A stretch of 64,000 bases of DNA, taken from NCBI GenBank assembly GCA_900767835.1, contig CAAGAO010000028.1:14907-78906 (forward strand). The letters run 5' to 3'. A program made the translations under genes and the position numbers. Shown here piece by piece: positions 1 through 7,170 of the stretch. The stretch's first letter is position 1. Each line of letters begins with the position of its first letter. The stretch comes from Clostridia bacterium (GTDB lineage Bacteria > Bacillota > Clostridia > Christensenellales > UBA1242). The notes under the pieces are model-generated. The model had not been told where the DNA came from and made no database searches. It saw only the letters and a list, made by a program, of their open reading frames with translations.

Positions 1-894
1 GATCCTACAAACTGGAAAGCAGATTTGTCAAATGGGGGATTTATAGATATGCAAGATGAACGCGGTGCTTTGCAAAAAGTAATAACATTTAACGATTATG
101 TTTATGTCTTTAGAGATTATGGTGTTTCAAAAGTGTCCGCTTATGGTGACCAAACAGATTTTAGCGTTTCTCAACTTTTTGTGTCCAGTGTAAAACTTTA
201 CGGTAATACAGTTACTGTATGTGGAAATAAAATTATGCTACTCACTCGTGACGGCATACATTCGTTTGATGGCTATTCTACGCATAAATTTAATTTAGGG
301 ATAGATGAATTGTTTAAGAATGTAGAAAATGATAGTGCGTGTGGTGTATATTATAAAAATAAGTTTTTATTGGCTTGTAAATTAAATTTTAATGATGATG
401 AAAAAGTTGGTTGCGAAAACTATGATGGCGGTTATGTAAATAATGCCTTAATTGAACTTGATTTGGTTACAAATGAGTTGTCAATTACTCGTGGCGTAGA
501 TATTGCGTCAATGGTTGTTGTTGATGACCCAAGGTTTGCAAAAGTGGTTGTATGCTTAAATGGTGAGCATAGTAAAAAGTTTGGTGAATTATGTGAAGAT
601 GGTTGTGTCTTTGGTCAGCCACTTACAAAAAAATGGGTTAGTCCAAAAAGTAATATGGGGTATCCAACAAAAATAAAACATATAAAAGAATGTTTAATTA
701 AATCAAAGTCACCTTGCACCATTGTTATAAAAACAGAAAAAGAAACAAAAAACTTTGAAGTTTTAGGCAAAGAAACGTCACAAAGAATAAAATTGAATAT
801 GATAGGCGAACAAATAGAAGTATCTTTTAAATCAAATACTTCAGAGCAAACATATATATCCTGTCCGCAAATTTCAATTTCAATAGGTGGATAA
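1..894 (+). CDS. Phage structural protein, 5'-partial
   Basis: The frame is open from base 1 to the TAA at 892-894 (297 codons visible), so the true start lies left of the window. The TTG at base 25 is inside the gene and has no ribosome site. The protein has no signal peptide or membrane segment and is rich in beta-prone stretches. The early part (about residues 20-60) has a pattern typical of phage tail or head-tail proteins with propeller-like repeats (YVFRDYGVSKV, GDQTDFSV). No exact family is recognised. The phage assignment rests mainly on the genes that follow: a coiled-coil protein, a BhlA/UviB-like protein and a holin. It probably forms one late transcript with them. Confidence 0.55.
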   Translation, partial: DPTNWKADLSNGGFIDMQDERGALQKVITFNDYVYVFRDYGVSKVSAYGDQTDFSVSQLFVSSVKLYGNTVTVCGNKIMLLTRDGIHSFDGYSTHKFNLGIDELFKNVENDSACGVYYKNKFLLACKLNFNDDEKVGCENYDGGYVNNALIELDLVTNELSITRGVDIASMVVVDDPRFAKVVVCLNGEHSKKFGELCEDGCVFGQPLTKKWVSPKSNMGYPTKIKHIKECLIKSKSPCTIVIKTEKETKNFEVLGKETSQRIKLNMIGEQIEVSFKSNTSEQTYISCPQISISIGG

Positions 895-895
895 A

Positions 896-991
896 ATGAT
901 AATTATAGATAAAAAACTGTTAAAAATGATTGCTATAAGGCAAAAGAAAATAATTGTAAAGGGGGATAGTAATGTATCAATACATAATTGA
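896..991 (+). CDS. Possible 31-residue phage ORF
   Basis: An ATG one base after the upstream stop (TAAAATG) opens a 31-codon frame ending in TGA at 989-991, overlapping the next gene by 20 bases. The product would start MIIIDKKLLK and be strongly basic. No Shine-Dalgarno site is obvious, so translation would depend on reinitiation from the upstream gene. Small coupled ORFs are common in phage late operons, but nothing else supports this one. Confidence 0.25.
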   Translation: MIIIDKKLLKMIAIRQKKIIVKGDSNVSIHN

Positions 992-1877
992 TGACAATAC
1001 AACAAAAAAGGTAAAAGATACAACATTAAAAACAAAGTCAGTCTTAGATAAGTTTAATGATGTGGATAAAAAATATACCGTTGGAAATAAAATAGATTCT
1101 AAACTTTCGTTGCAAAAAATAGACTATAAAGCACCATCACAAGATGAGGTGTTATCAAAAGCACAAAATAGTTTAAATGATTATAAGTCAAACAGTATAG
1201 ATTCAATTAATAATAAATATAATCTACAAAATTCTCAAATAGATAAATCAATCAACAACTTAAAATCAAACGAAAAAGTACAAAAGGCTAATATTGAAAA
1301 TGCATATTCTCAAGTTAAAGAAAATGCATCAAATGATGCAATAAAAAGAGGACTTGCTCGTTCGTCAATAATTGTCAACAAACTAAGTGATTATGACAAC
1401 AAAATGATTAACGATTTAGAAGTGCTTTCAAATGAAACAAGCAATAAAATAAATTCGCTAAATACACAAAAAAACACTTTAGAGTTAGAAAAATCAAACG
1501 CTTTAAAATCTTTTGATATTGAGTATGCAATAAAACTACAAGATAAAATAAACAGCATAAATGAAGATATTGCAAAAAATGAAGAATCGGCAATAAAATA
1601 TAACAATCAAATTACCGAACTTGAAACAAAATGGAATAAAGAGGTTGAAAAAGAAAATAACGATAGAGAAATGGATATGGCAGATTTTATTGCAAAAAAT
1701 AGCATTTTTACTGTAAATAATATTAAGCGAAATGAAAAATATGGAATTGCAAAAGAGTATTTTAACCAGTTGGATAAACAAACAGCCATAGCGGAACTTG
1801 AAAGTAATTCAGCATATAAAGAGAACCTAGGCGATACTTTATATGACCAATTATTAAGAGAGTTAAAAGCTAGATAA
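972..1877 (+). CDS. Phage-associated coiled-coil protein
   Basis: A 301-residue, highly charged protein dominated by Lys, Asn, Ser and Glu. From about residue 60 to 240 it shows long heptad-like stretches that predict extended coiled coil. There is no signal peptide or membrane span. A short Gly/Arg/Ser patch (KRGLARSSI, about residues 122-130) interrupts the helices. The ribosome site AAGGGGG at 961-967 sits just before the ATG. Its place between a virion-like protein and holin genes suggests a virion-internal or tail-associated protein. No function can be assigned from sequence. Confidence 0.6.
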   Translation: MYQYIIDDNTTKKVKDTTLKTKSVLDKFNDVDKKYTVGNKIDSKLSLQKIDYKAPSQDEVLSKAQNSLNDYKSNSIDSINNKYNLQNSQIDKSINNLKSNEKVQKANIENAYSQVKENASNDAIKRGLARSSIIVNKLSDYDNKMINDLEVLSNETSNKINSLNTQKNTLELEKSNALKSFDIEYAIKLQDKINSINEDIAKNEESAIKYNNQITELETKWNKEVEKENNDREMDMADFIAKNSIFTVNNIKRNEKYGIAKEYFNQLDKQTAIAELESNSAYKENLGDTLYDQLLRELKAR

Positions 1878-1928
1878 TGTAGGATAGTAAAGTATTAAAT
1901 ACTTATTTGTAATTGTTATAAAATTTGA

Positions 1929-1957
1929 TTGCAAATTAAGATTTTTTACTTTATAAA
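1929..1957 (+). promoter_or_regulatory. Leaderless-type promoter for the BhlA-like gene
   Basis: TTGCAA at 1929-1934, a 17-base spacer, then TATAAA at 1952-1957. The ATG begins only 6 bases later (1964), where transcription should start, and no Shine-Dalgarno site precedes it. Confidence 0.55.
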
Positions 1958-1963
1958 AACAAA

Positions 1964-2206
1964 ATGTGGGATGATATTTTTAATATTGCAATTTCAAATG
2001 GTATATTTGCAGGACTGTTTGTTGCTCTTTTAATTTACGAATTAAAAGATTCTCGAAAGCGTGAAGCAAAATACCAGAACACAATTGATAATTTATCTAA
2101 TAAACTAAATACCGTTGATGAAATAAAACAAGATGTAACCGAGATTAAAGAATGCCTAAAAAAAACACCAAGGAGGAAAAATGAAAAAACTGATAAAGTC
2201 GTATAA
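1964..2206 (+). CDS. BhlA/UviB-like holin-related protein
   Basis: An 80-residue protein with one membrane helix at about residues 9-25 (ISNGIFAGLFVALLIYEL), a charged segment that predicts coiled coil, and a basic tail. This layout matches the BhlA/UviB family, found next to holins in Firmicutes phages and bacteriocin loci and implicated in membrane permeabilisation. No Shine-Dalgarno site is present; the start lies 6 bases behind a -10 box, so the mRNA may be leaderless. The 3' end overlaps the next holin gene by 26 bases. The family call rests on size, topology and context. Confidence 0.7.
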   Translation: MWDDIFNIAISNGIFAGLFVALLIYELKDSRKREAKYQNTIDNLSNKLNTVDEIKQDVTEIKECLKKTPRRKNEKTDKVV

Positions 2207-2438
2207 ATTTTGGACGGCACTTGCTGGTGCTGTTGGTCTACTTGTTGTCAGTTTTGCTAAAATTTTTGGATATTCAATATCAAGTAATGGTATAGAAGAA
2301 TTCATAATGGCTATTTGTGGTGTTTTGGTTGTTTTGGGTGTGGTTAAAAAGCCTAAAAGCAAGCAAAAAGATGAAACAATAGATAATAAAGAAAAAAACA
2401 AAATAGACACAACGGAAGAAGACAATTCTAAAAAGTAG
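2181..2438 (+). CDS. Phage holin
   Basis: An 85-residue protein: a short basic N-terminus (MKKLIKSYKFW), two hydrophobic helices at about residues 10-27 and 40-57 joined by a short turn, and a highly charged Lys/Asp/Glu tail. This is the classic layout of the small Firmicutes phage holins that open the inner membrane at lysis. A strong ribosome site (AAGGAGG, 2171-2177) lies inside the end of the upstream gene, so the two are probably co-translated. No endolysin gene follows, which is unusual for a lysis cassette; it may lie upstream of the window or be lost. Confidence 0.8.
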   Translation: MKKLIKSYKFWTALAGAVGLLVVSFAKIFGYSISSNGIEEFIMAICGVLVVLGVVKKPKSKQKDETIDNKEKNKIDTTEEDNSKK

Positions 2439-2470
2439 CATTGTTTTTGGTTAAAAGAAACACAGGTATA

Positions 2471-3683
2471 ATGAAAAATAAAAATATATGTTTATATATT
2501 TAAAGATTTTTCAAAAAACTTGTGTTTTTTTTACAATACTGCTTTTAGTTTAAATAGTAGTTTTGTTAGTATTGGAACTTCTAGTTATCCATTTAGAGGA
2601 ATATTTAAAAGTAAAGACGTAAGTTGTAGAATTTCCAACTTAAACAAACCTTTGTTTGGTTATACCAATGGGGCAAACATAAGTTATATTGAAATCGAAT
2701 CTGGAAATATTAGTTATAATTCAAACTATGTTGGAAGTGTAGTTGGAAATGCAACAAACTCAACAATAAATAAATGTTATAATTTAGCATCAGTTTCCAA
2801 CACAAAATCATCAGGAACAATTTATACTGGCGGTATTGTTGGCTATGCCACAGGTGGTAGCATAAGAGAATGTACAAATGCGTCTAATGTTGGAAACTCT
2901 AGTGATAAAGTTGACAAATCGTATGTTGGTGGAATTTTTGGCTATGCAGAACCAACTGTTAATATTTCAGATTGTGTTGTACATAACCCAAATAGAAACA
3001 TATCTATAATAGCAAAAGCAAAAACCACTAAAACTGATAGTGTGGTAAGGTCAACAAACGATAGTGTTTATTATTCAAAACTTGAAGCAGTAAACCAAAA
3101 AGCACAAGACGCTTTAAATAATGCAAAGTCGGTATTGGCAAGTAAAGAAAATACCGAGTATAAGTTCTTTTTAAAATTCTAGGCACAATCTACTAACATG
3201 AATATTTTAACCCCAAGTGAAGCAATCACGCGTACGGTTAAGTTTGAAAATAATGGTTTCTTTGGTCCAGTTACAAATGGTTCAACATATTGTTGCTATT
3301 ATTACGAAAAAGAACCATCTTATAAAAGAGAAATCAAAGTTAATAATGGCGATAATTTATATAACACAAGTAAAAGTCAACAAACAGAACATTCAAACAT
3401 TGCAAGATTTGGTAAACAAAAACTAATCTTCACCAATAGTGGTGCAACAATGTATGTAAGAGTTAATAATAGCACTAATACTGCATTAACTACAATTAAT
3501 GAATGTAATTATGAAAATTCATTATTGTCATTAAGAGGTTCAAGTTGTGGTTCGAGTCTTACGACATTGACCAACAAAGTTAAAAGTGAATTAAGTTCAA
3601 ATGTGTGGGGAACAGAATCTTCATTAGAAAATGGCTATCCACATTTAAAATATCGTTACTGGCAATATTATGCCGAAGGCTAA
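2471..3683 (+). pseudogene. Broken GLUG-repeat surface protein gene
   Basis: This is a decayed relative of the two GLUG genes at 16594-20328. An ATG at 2471 opens a 10-codon N-terminus that ends in TAA. The body then continues in another frame from about 2475 and runs to an in-frame TAG at 3180-3182. The same frame resumes directly and runs to 3683. The first part carries GLUG-type repeats (YVGSVVGNATNSTINKCYN, GGIVGYATGGSIRECTN). The last part ends GYPHLKYRYWQYYAEG, matching the GYPHL-YYWQ ending of the intact genes. It lacks a signal peptide and the conserved N-terminal third. It could be a dead gene or a silent donor of sequence for recombination. Confidence 0.75.
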
Positions 3684-3707
3684 AACTTTGTAAAAGAACC
3701 TAAAATT

Positions 3708-3745
3708 AAATCGTCTCTGCTAAAAATGCAAGAGATGATTTTTTT
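3708..3745 (+). terminator. Rho-independent terminator
   Basis: AAATCGTCTCT pairs with AGAGATGATTT across a short loop (one G-T pair) and runs into a T tract, just after the GLUG relic. Confidence 0.75.
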
Positions 3746-3764
3746 GTAATACGAACTATTGCTA

Positions 3765-3794
3765 TTGACAATATTTGTGGTTTCGTGATAAACT
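3765..3794 (+). promoter_or_regulatory. Promoter of the 3813 gene
   Basis: TTGACA (3765-3770), an 18-base spacer and TAAACT (3789-3794). A ribosome site (AAAGGAGA) follows about 8 bases downstream. Confidence 0.55.
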
Positions 3795-3812
3795 GCCGAT
3801 AAAGGAGAAAAT

Positions 3813-4163
3813 ATGTTTGTTGAAAGATTGAATTTGGTTGATGTTGAAAAAATTTGTAGTAGAGTTTTGGGTAGGGTAAAGCCTTATATTGGTGAAATGC
3901 CAAAATCAGTCAAAATTGATAGGTCAACATCATTTGCAGTGAATATTTCTTGGGAAGATAGTTCGTTTTTGTTCCCGAACAAATATATTATTTCTATTAC
4001 AGATTTTGACATAAAATTTTATGGTTTTGAACTTGATGAAAAGGCTGTTGGCATAACAAAAAAAGTGTATTTTGATTTTATGAAAAATCGTTTTAATAAC
4101 TATCAAAAAGAGTACGACTCAAACAAAGAAAAGCAAAATGAATATACCATTAATATTCGTTAA
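3813..4163 (+). CDS. Hypothetical protein
   Basis: A 116-residue soluble protein starting MFVERLNLVDVEK, behind a good ribosome site (AAAGGAGA, 7 bases before the ATG) and its own promoter. The middle alternates hydrophobic and polar residues (beta-rich); the C-terminal 30 residues are charged and helical. It has no signal peptide, membrane span or metal motif. It is a single-gene unit between two terminators, outside the phage-like operon in expression terms. No family is recognised. Confidence 0.6.
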   Translation: MFVERLNLVDVEKICSRVLGRVKPYIGEMPKSVKIDRSTSFAVNISWEDSSFLFPNKYIISITDFDIKFYGFELDEKAVGITKKVYFDFMKNRFNNYQKEYDSNKEKQNEYTINIR

Positions 4164-4190
4164 AGCAATGAAATTTAGTTTAATAACAAT

Positions 4191-4221
4191 AAAAAATGCA
4201 CATAATGCTTGCATTTTTTTT
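4191..4221 (+). terminator. Rho-independent terminator
   Basis: AAAAAATGCA pairs with TGCATTTTTT around a 9-base loop, with T residues following. It ends the 3813 gene. Confidence 0.75.
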
Positions 4222-4380
4222 ATAGGTATGATATTCTTTTAAAGTCATTGGACAAATTAACACCCGCTTGCAAATTTGCAAGGCGTTGCCAAAACAAAAA
4301 AGTAGTTTAATATATATTAATTTAAAGCAATAAAATGTTTATTTGTATGAAAAATTAGTGATTGTTTTAATTGCTAAGTT

Positions 4381-4410
4381 TTGCAAATATATGTTTTGAT
4401 TACTTAATAC
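4381..4410 (+). promoter_or_regulatory. Probable rpsB-tsf promoter
   Basis: TTGCAA (4381-4386), an 18-base spacer and TAATAC (4405-4410). This leaves a leader of about 55 bases before the rpsB ATG. Confidence 0.4.
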
Positions 4411-4473
4411 TTTGGTTCTTTGCAGAGCATTAAAGCATCGGGGAAGACTAAAAACAAGGAGGATAAAAAATTT

Positions 4474-5436
4474 ATGTCAGTTATTTCAATGAAACAACTT
4501 CTAGAAGCAGGCGTTCATTTTGGTCACCAAACAAGAAAATGGAATCCTAAAATGGCAAAATACATTTTCACTGCAAGAAATGATATTCATATCATCAACC
4601 TAGAAGAAACATCAAATCTTGTAGACAAAGCATACTCTTTTGTTAGAGATTCTGTTGCTGCAGGAAAATCTGTTCTATTTGTAGGAACAAAAAAACAAGC
4701 GCAAGAAGCTATTAAAGAAGAGGCAGAACGTTGCGGTATGTTCTATGTAAACAACCGTTGGCTTGGTGGTTGCCTTACAAACTTTAAAACAATTCGTAAA
4801 AGAATTGACCGCCTAAACAAATTAAACCAAATGGAAAAAGTTGGTGAATTTAACCTTTTACCTAAAAAAGAAGTTGCCATTTTAAAACACGAAATGGAAA
4901 AACTAGAAGCAAACCTTGGCGGTATCAAAGAAATGAGAGAACTTCCAGGTGTTATCTTCTTAGTAGACTCATCAAAAGAACACATTTGTGTAAAAGAAGC
5001 AAAAAATCTTCATATCCCAGTAGTAGGTTTAATTGATACAAACTGCGACCCAGATGGTATTGATTATGTTATCCCTGGTAACGATGATGCAATTCGTTCA
5101 GTTAAACTAATTGCTTCTGCAATGGCAGATGCAGTTATTGAAGCCAGAGAAGGTGTATCTTTAACTAAAGATAATGCAGAAGAAGACGAAGATATTGATT
5201 TAAAAGCAGTTTTAGCAGAAGTTAAACCAACTGCAAAAGAAGCAGAAGATGGCGAAAAGAAAGCAAAAAAAGCTGTTAAAAAAGTTGCTAAAAAAGAAGA
5301 AGTAGCAACTCTTCCATTAGAAAACGAAGAAAAACCAGTTGTAGTTGAAGAAGTTAAGGAAGAAGTTAAAGAAGAAGCCCCTGTTAAAAAAACAAGAGCA
5401 AAAAAAGTTAAACAAGACGAAACAAAAGGAGAATAA
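4474..5436 (+). CDS. rpsB: 30S ribosomal protein S2
   Basis: S2 binds the 30S platform-head junction and is needed for S1 docking and initiation. The start at 4474 is chosen because AAGGAGG (4456-4462) precedes it and the product then begins MSVISMKQLLEAGVHFGHQ, the family's usual N-terminus; the frame extends upstream without a ribosome site. The core covers about residues 1-235, with typical motifs such as FVGTKKQAQ, NNRWLGGCLTNF and PVVGLIDTNCDP. A Lys/Glu-rich low-complexity tail of about 85 residues follows, longer than in most S2 proteins. tsf follows after 5 bases. Confidence 0.97.
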   Translation: MSVISMKQLLEAGVHFGHQTRKWNPKMAKYIFTARNDIHIINLEETSNLVDKAYSFVRDSVAAGKSVLFVGTKKQAQEAIKEEAERCGMFYVNNRWLGGCLTNFKTIRKRIDRLNKLNQMEKVGEFNLLPKKEVAILKHEMEKLEANLGGIKEMRELPGVIFLVDSSKEHICVKEAKNLHIPVVGLIDTNCDPDGIDYVIPGNDDAIRSVKLIASAMADAVIEAREGVSLTKDNAEEDEDIDLKAVLAEVKPTAKEAEDGEKKAKKAVKKVAKKEEVATLPLENEEKPVVVEEVKEEVKEEAPVKKTRAKKVKQDETKGE

Positions 5437-5441
5437 TTTTA

Positions 5442-6089
5442 ATGTTTACCGCTCAAGATGTTAACAAATTAAGACAAGCCACTGGTGTTGGTATGATGGA
5501 TTGCAAAAAAGCATTAACTGAAACCAATGGTGACTTTGATAAAGCAGTTGTATACCTAAGAGAAAAAGGTATGGCTGCCGCTGCTAAAAAAGCAGACAGA
5601 ATTGCAGCAGAAGGTGCTGTTACATCATACATCCATATGGGTGGAAAAATTGGTGTTTTAGTAGAAGTTAACTGCGAAACAGATTTTGTTGCTCGTTCAG
5701 ATAATTTCCAAGCACTTTGCAAAGATATAGCTATGCAAATTGCAGCATCAAATCCTAAATATATCCGCCGTGAAGAAGTTCCAGCAGAAGTTGTAGCAAG
5801 CGAAAGAGAAATCGCTTTACAACAAGCAATCAACGAAGGTAAAAAACCTGAATTTGCAGACAAAATCGTAAACGGAAGAATTGAAAAATTCTATAAAGAA
5901 GTTTGTTTAATGGAACAAGAATTCGTTAAAGACCCATCAAAAGATGTAACTCAAGTTTTAAACGAAGCAGTTTTACAAATTGGTGAAAAAATCACTGTTC
6001 GCCGTTTTGTTCGTTATGAAATGGGTGAAGGTCTTGAAAAACGCCAAGACAATTTAGCAGAAGAAGTTGCTAAAATGATGAACAAGTAA
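5442..6089 (+). CDS. tsf: Elongation factor Ts
   Basis: EF-Ts exchanges GDP for GTP on EF-Tu. The 215-residue product has the N-terminal helical domain with LRQATGVGMMDCKKAL (about residues 10-25) and the EF-Tu-contacting motif NCETDFVARSDNF (about residues 79-91), then one compact core domain. At 215 residues it is the short form of the family; longer EF-Ts proteins carry a second core subdomain. It is co-transcribed with rpsB, with a 5-base gap and a ribosome site (AAAGGAG) at the rpsB end. The operon ends at the hairpin at 6237-6271. Confidence 0.97.
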   Translation: MFTAQDVNKLRQATGVGMMDCKKALTETNGDFDKAVVYLREKGMAAAAKKADRIAAEGAVTSYIHMGGKIGVLVEVNCETDFVARSDNFQALCKDIAMQIAASNPKYIRREEVPAEVVASEREIALQQAINEGKKPEFADKIVNGRIEKFYKEVCLMEQEFVKDPSKDVTQVLNEAVLQIGEKITVRRFVRYEMGEGLEKRQDNLAEEVAKMMNK

Positions 6090-6094
6090 ATGTT

Positions 6095-6235
6095 TTTTGA
6101 CTTTCTTTTTGAAAAGAAAGTAACAAAGAAAAGGTTGGGGGTTGCGATTCCCCCAAACCCCGCAAACACCCCTTGGCGAAGAAAATGCCTCGAAGGGTGG
6201 TTTGCTAGGCTAACAAGCAAAATGCAAAACATAAC
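6095..6235 (+). repeat. Hairpin-rich 3' element after tsf
   Basis: Four inverted repeats follow one another: a palindrome around 6100-6121 (ACTTTC...GAAAGT), GGTTGGGGG pairing with CCCCCAAACC (6135-6161), AAACACCCC pairing with AGGGTGGTTT (6166-6203), and TTTGCT/AGCAAA (6201-6222). The G/C runs contrast with the AT-rich surroundings. It looks like a mobile or structured intergenic repeat; the open frame across it is not a credible gene. Confidence 0.5.
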
Positions 6236-6236
6236 A

Positions 6237-6271
6237 AAAACAACACTGTTTAAAAGCGGTGTTGTTTTTTA
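6237..6271 (+). terminator. rpsB-tsf operon terminator
   Basis: AACAACAC pairs with GTGTTGTT around a 12-base loop, followed by T6. Confidence 0.85.
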
Positions 6272-6306
6272 ATAATAGATATATGCGTTTATAAATTATG
6301 CAAAAA

Positions 6307-6369
6307 TTTTTAATAGCAAAGTAAATTAAAACAGCAACTTTTTAATAGTTAAGTAAATTAAAGCAACAG
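6307..6369 (+). repeat. Tandem repeat, about 32 bases x 2
   Basis: Two adjacent, slightly diverged copies beginning TTTTTAATAG and containing AGTAAATTAAA plus GCAAC. They lie in the gene-free stretch 6272-6685, which otherwise holds only the 36-base palindrome and the terminator of the XRE gene. Confidence 0.5.
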
Positions 6370-6512
6370 TTTTGTTTTTTGAATTATATAAGTATGTAAG
6401 TGTCCAGAAATCATAAATTAATCAACAATTTTTTTGCTTAAATAAATTTGTGAAAATGTTTTATGTTCATAATTATTTTAGTTTTAATTACATTAAAAGT
6501 TTTTAAAAGAGG

Positions 6513-6548
6513 TGCGGAGAGAACTTTTTGCAAAAAGTTCTCTCCGCA
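6513..6548. repeat. Perfect 36-base palindrome, copy 1
   Basis: An 18-base arm beginning TGCGGAGAGAACTTTTTG is followed directly by its exact reverse complement. A related palindrome lies at 8747-8783, and both are preceded by TTTTTAAAAG-GGTGC. It could form a strong RNA hairpin or a DNA cruciform. Confidence 0.8.
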
Positions 6549-6630
6549 TTTATTATGTTATAAAATTAAAGCATTTCGCATTTATTATGTTACAAATTTA
6601 AAATATCCAAATGAAACTAAATTTATAAAC

Positions 6631-6690
6631 AAAAAACCGCCAAAGTATTGAACAAGTTTAATGTTCAATTTATTGCTGGTGGTTTTTATT
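6631..6690. terminator. Terminator for the XRE gene
   Basis: AAAAACCGCCA pairs with TGGTGGTTTTT (one G-T pair), with an inner TTGAAC/GTTCAA stem. T tracts lie on both sides, so it can act in either direction. It overlaps the last codon of the minus-strand XRE gene. Confidence 0.65.
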
Positions 6691-6991
6691 TATCTTGCAT
6701 ACCTGATATAAAATCGTCAACACGCTGAATTTGCCTATCGTTTAAAGCAATTATTTTTATAATTAAGTCTTTTTTGTCTTCTGGAATATATCCAATATTA
6801 TTATTAAATGGTCTTTCACAAAGATAGTCTAAACTAACTCCTAAATAGTTGGCAAGTTTAGCCAAGGCTTCAATGCTTTGGTTGTTTTCGCCATTCTCGT
6901 AATTTGAAATTGTTTTCTGTGACACTTTTGCAACATCTGCAAGCTCTTTTTGAGATAAGTTTGAGTTTAATCTTAATTCTTTAAGTTTCAT
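6686..6991 (-). CDS. XRE-family transcriptional regulator
   Basis: A 101-residue DNA-binding repressor-like protein. The start at 6991 (MKLKELRLNSNLSQ) is chosen because AGGAG lies 6 bases upstream; the frame extends 25 codons further without a ribosome site. Residues 1-60 form a Cro/cI-type helix-turn-helix: LSQKELADVAKVSQKTISNYENG is the HTH core and LAKLANYLGVSLDYLCER closes the domain. A short helical tail of about 35 residues may be a dimerisation arm. It is divergent from the BspA-like gene at 7171, and the shared region carries a TAGTAA-type palindrome over the opposing promoter, so it probably controls that gene and possibly itself. Confidence 0.88.
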   Translation of the reverse strand: MKLKELRLNSNLSQKELADVAKVSQKTISNYENGENNQSIEALAKLANYLGVSLDYLCERPFNNNIGYIPEDKKDLIIKIIALNDRQIQRVDDFISGMQDK

Positions 6992-7007
6992 TCGCACTCC
7001 TAAATGT

Positions 7008-7036
7008 ATTTTAGGAAGAATGAACACAACTAGCAA
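7008..7036 (-). promoter_or_regulatory. Promoter of the XRE gene
   Basis: On the minus strand: TTGCTA (7036-7031), a 17-base spacer and TAAAAT (7013-7008), followed by AGGAG and the ATG at 6991. Confidence 0.6.
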
Positions 7037-7070
7037 TTTTTTTCTAAAAAATAAACTAAAAGGCAAAAAA

Positions 7071-7111
7071 TTACTAAAATAGTTGACACACTAGTAAAAT
7101 ATTACTAAACT
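7071..7111 (+). promoter_or_regulatory. Promoter and operator of the BspA-like gene
   Basis: TTGACA (7083-7088), a 17-base spacer and TAAACT (7106-7111). The spacer holds a perfect palindrome with a 4-base centre, TAGTAAAATATTACTA (7092-7107), overlapping the -10 box. A further half-site, TTACTAAAATAG, lies at 7071-7082. A repressor bound here would block RNA polymerase. The divergent XRE protein is the obvious candidate. Confidence 0.6.
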
Positions 7112-7170
7112 TTAAAATAGAAATATAAAGTTAAAAATTTGCTTATTTCATAAAAATAAAGGAGTAAAAT

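Larger units (their letters stand above)
4164..4473 (+). other. Intergenic region and rpsB leader
   Basis: About 310 bases without a gene. It holds the terminator at 4191-4221, a perfect 16-base palindrome CTTGCAAATTTGCAAG at 4267-4282, a probable rpsB promoter and the leader up to the rpsB ribosome site. No known ribosomal-protein leader motif was recognised. Confidence 0.5.

Noticed and set aside
3180..3182. TAG as a recoded sense codon
   Set aside because: Other genes in the window end cleanly at TAG (for example ftsQ), no suppressor tRNA or PylT is visible, and the same gene has a second lesion near 2500, so decay is the simpler explanation.
6090..6272. 60-codon ORF after tsf
   Set aside because: It starts directly after the tsf stop without a ribosome site and runs through hairpins and the operon terminator; better explained as a structured repeat.
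6463..6651. 62-codon ORF over the 36-base palindrome
   Set aside because: The frame is forced by the palindrome and AT-rich flanks; no ribosome site or conserved-looking sequence.
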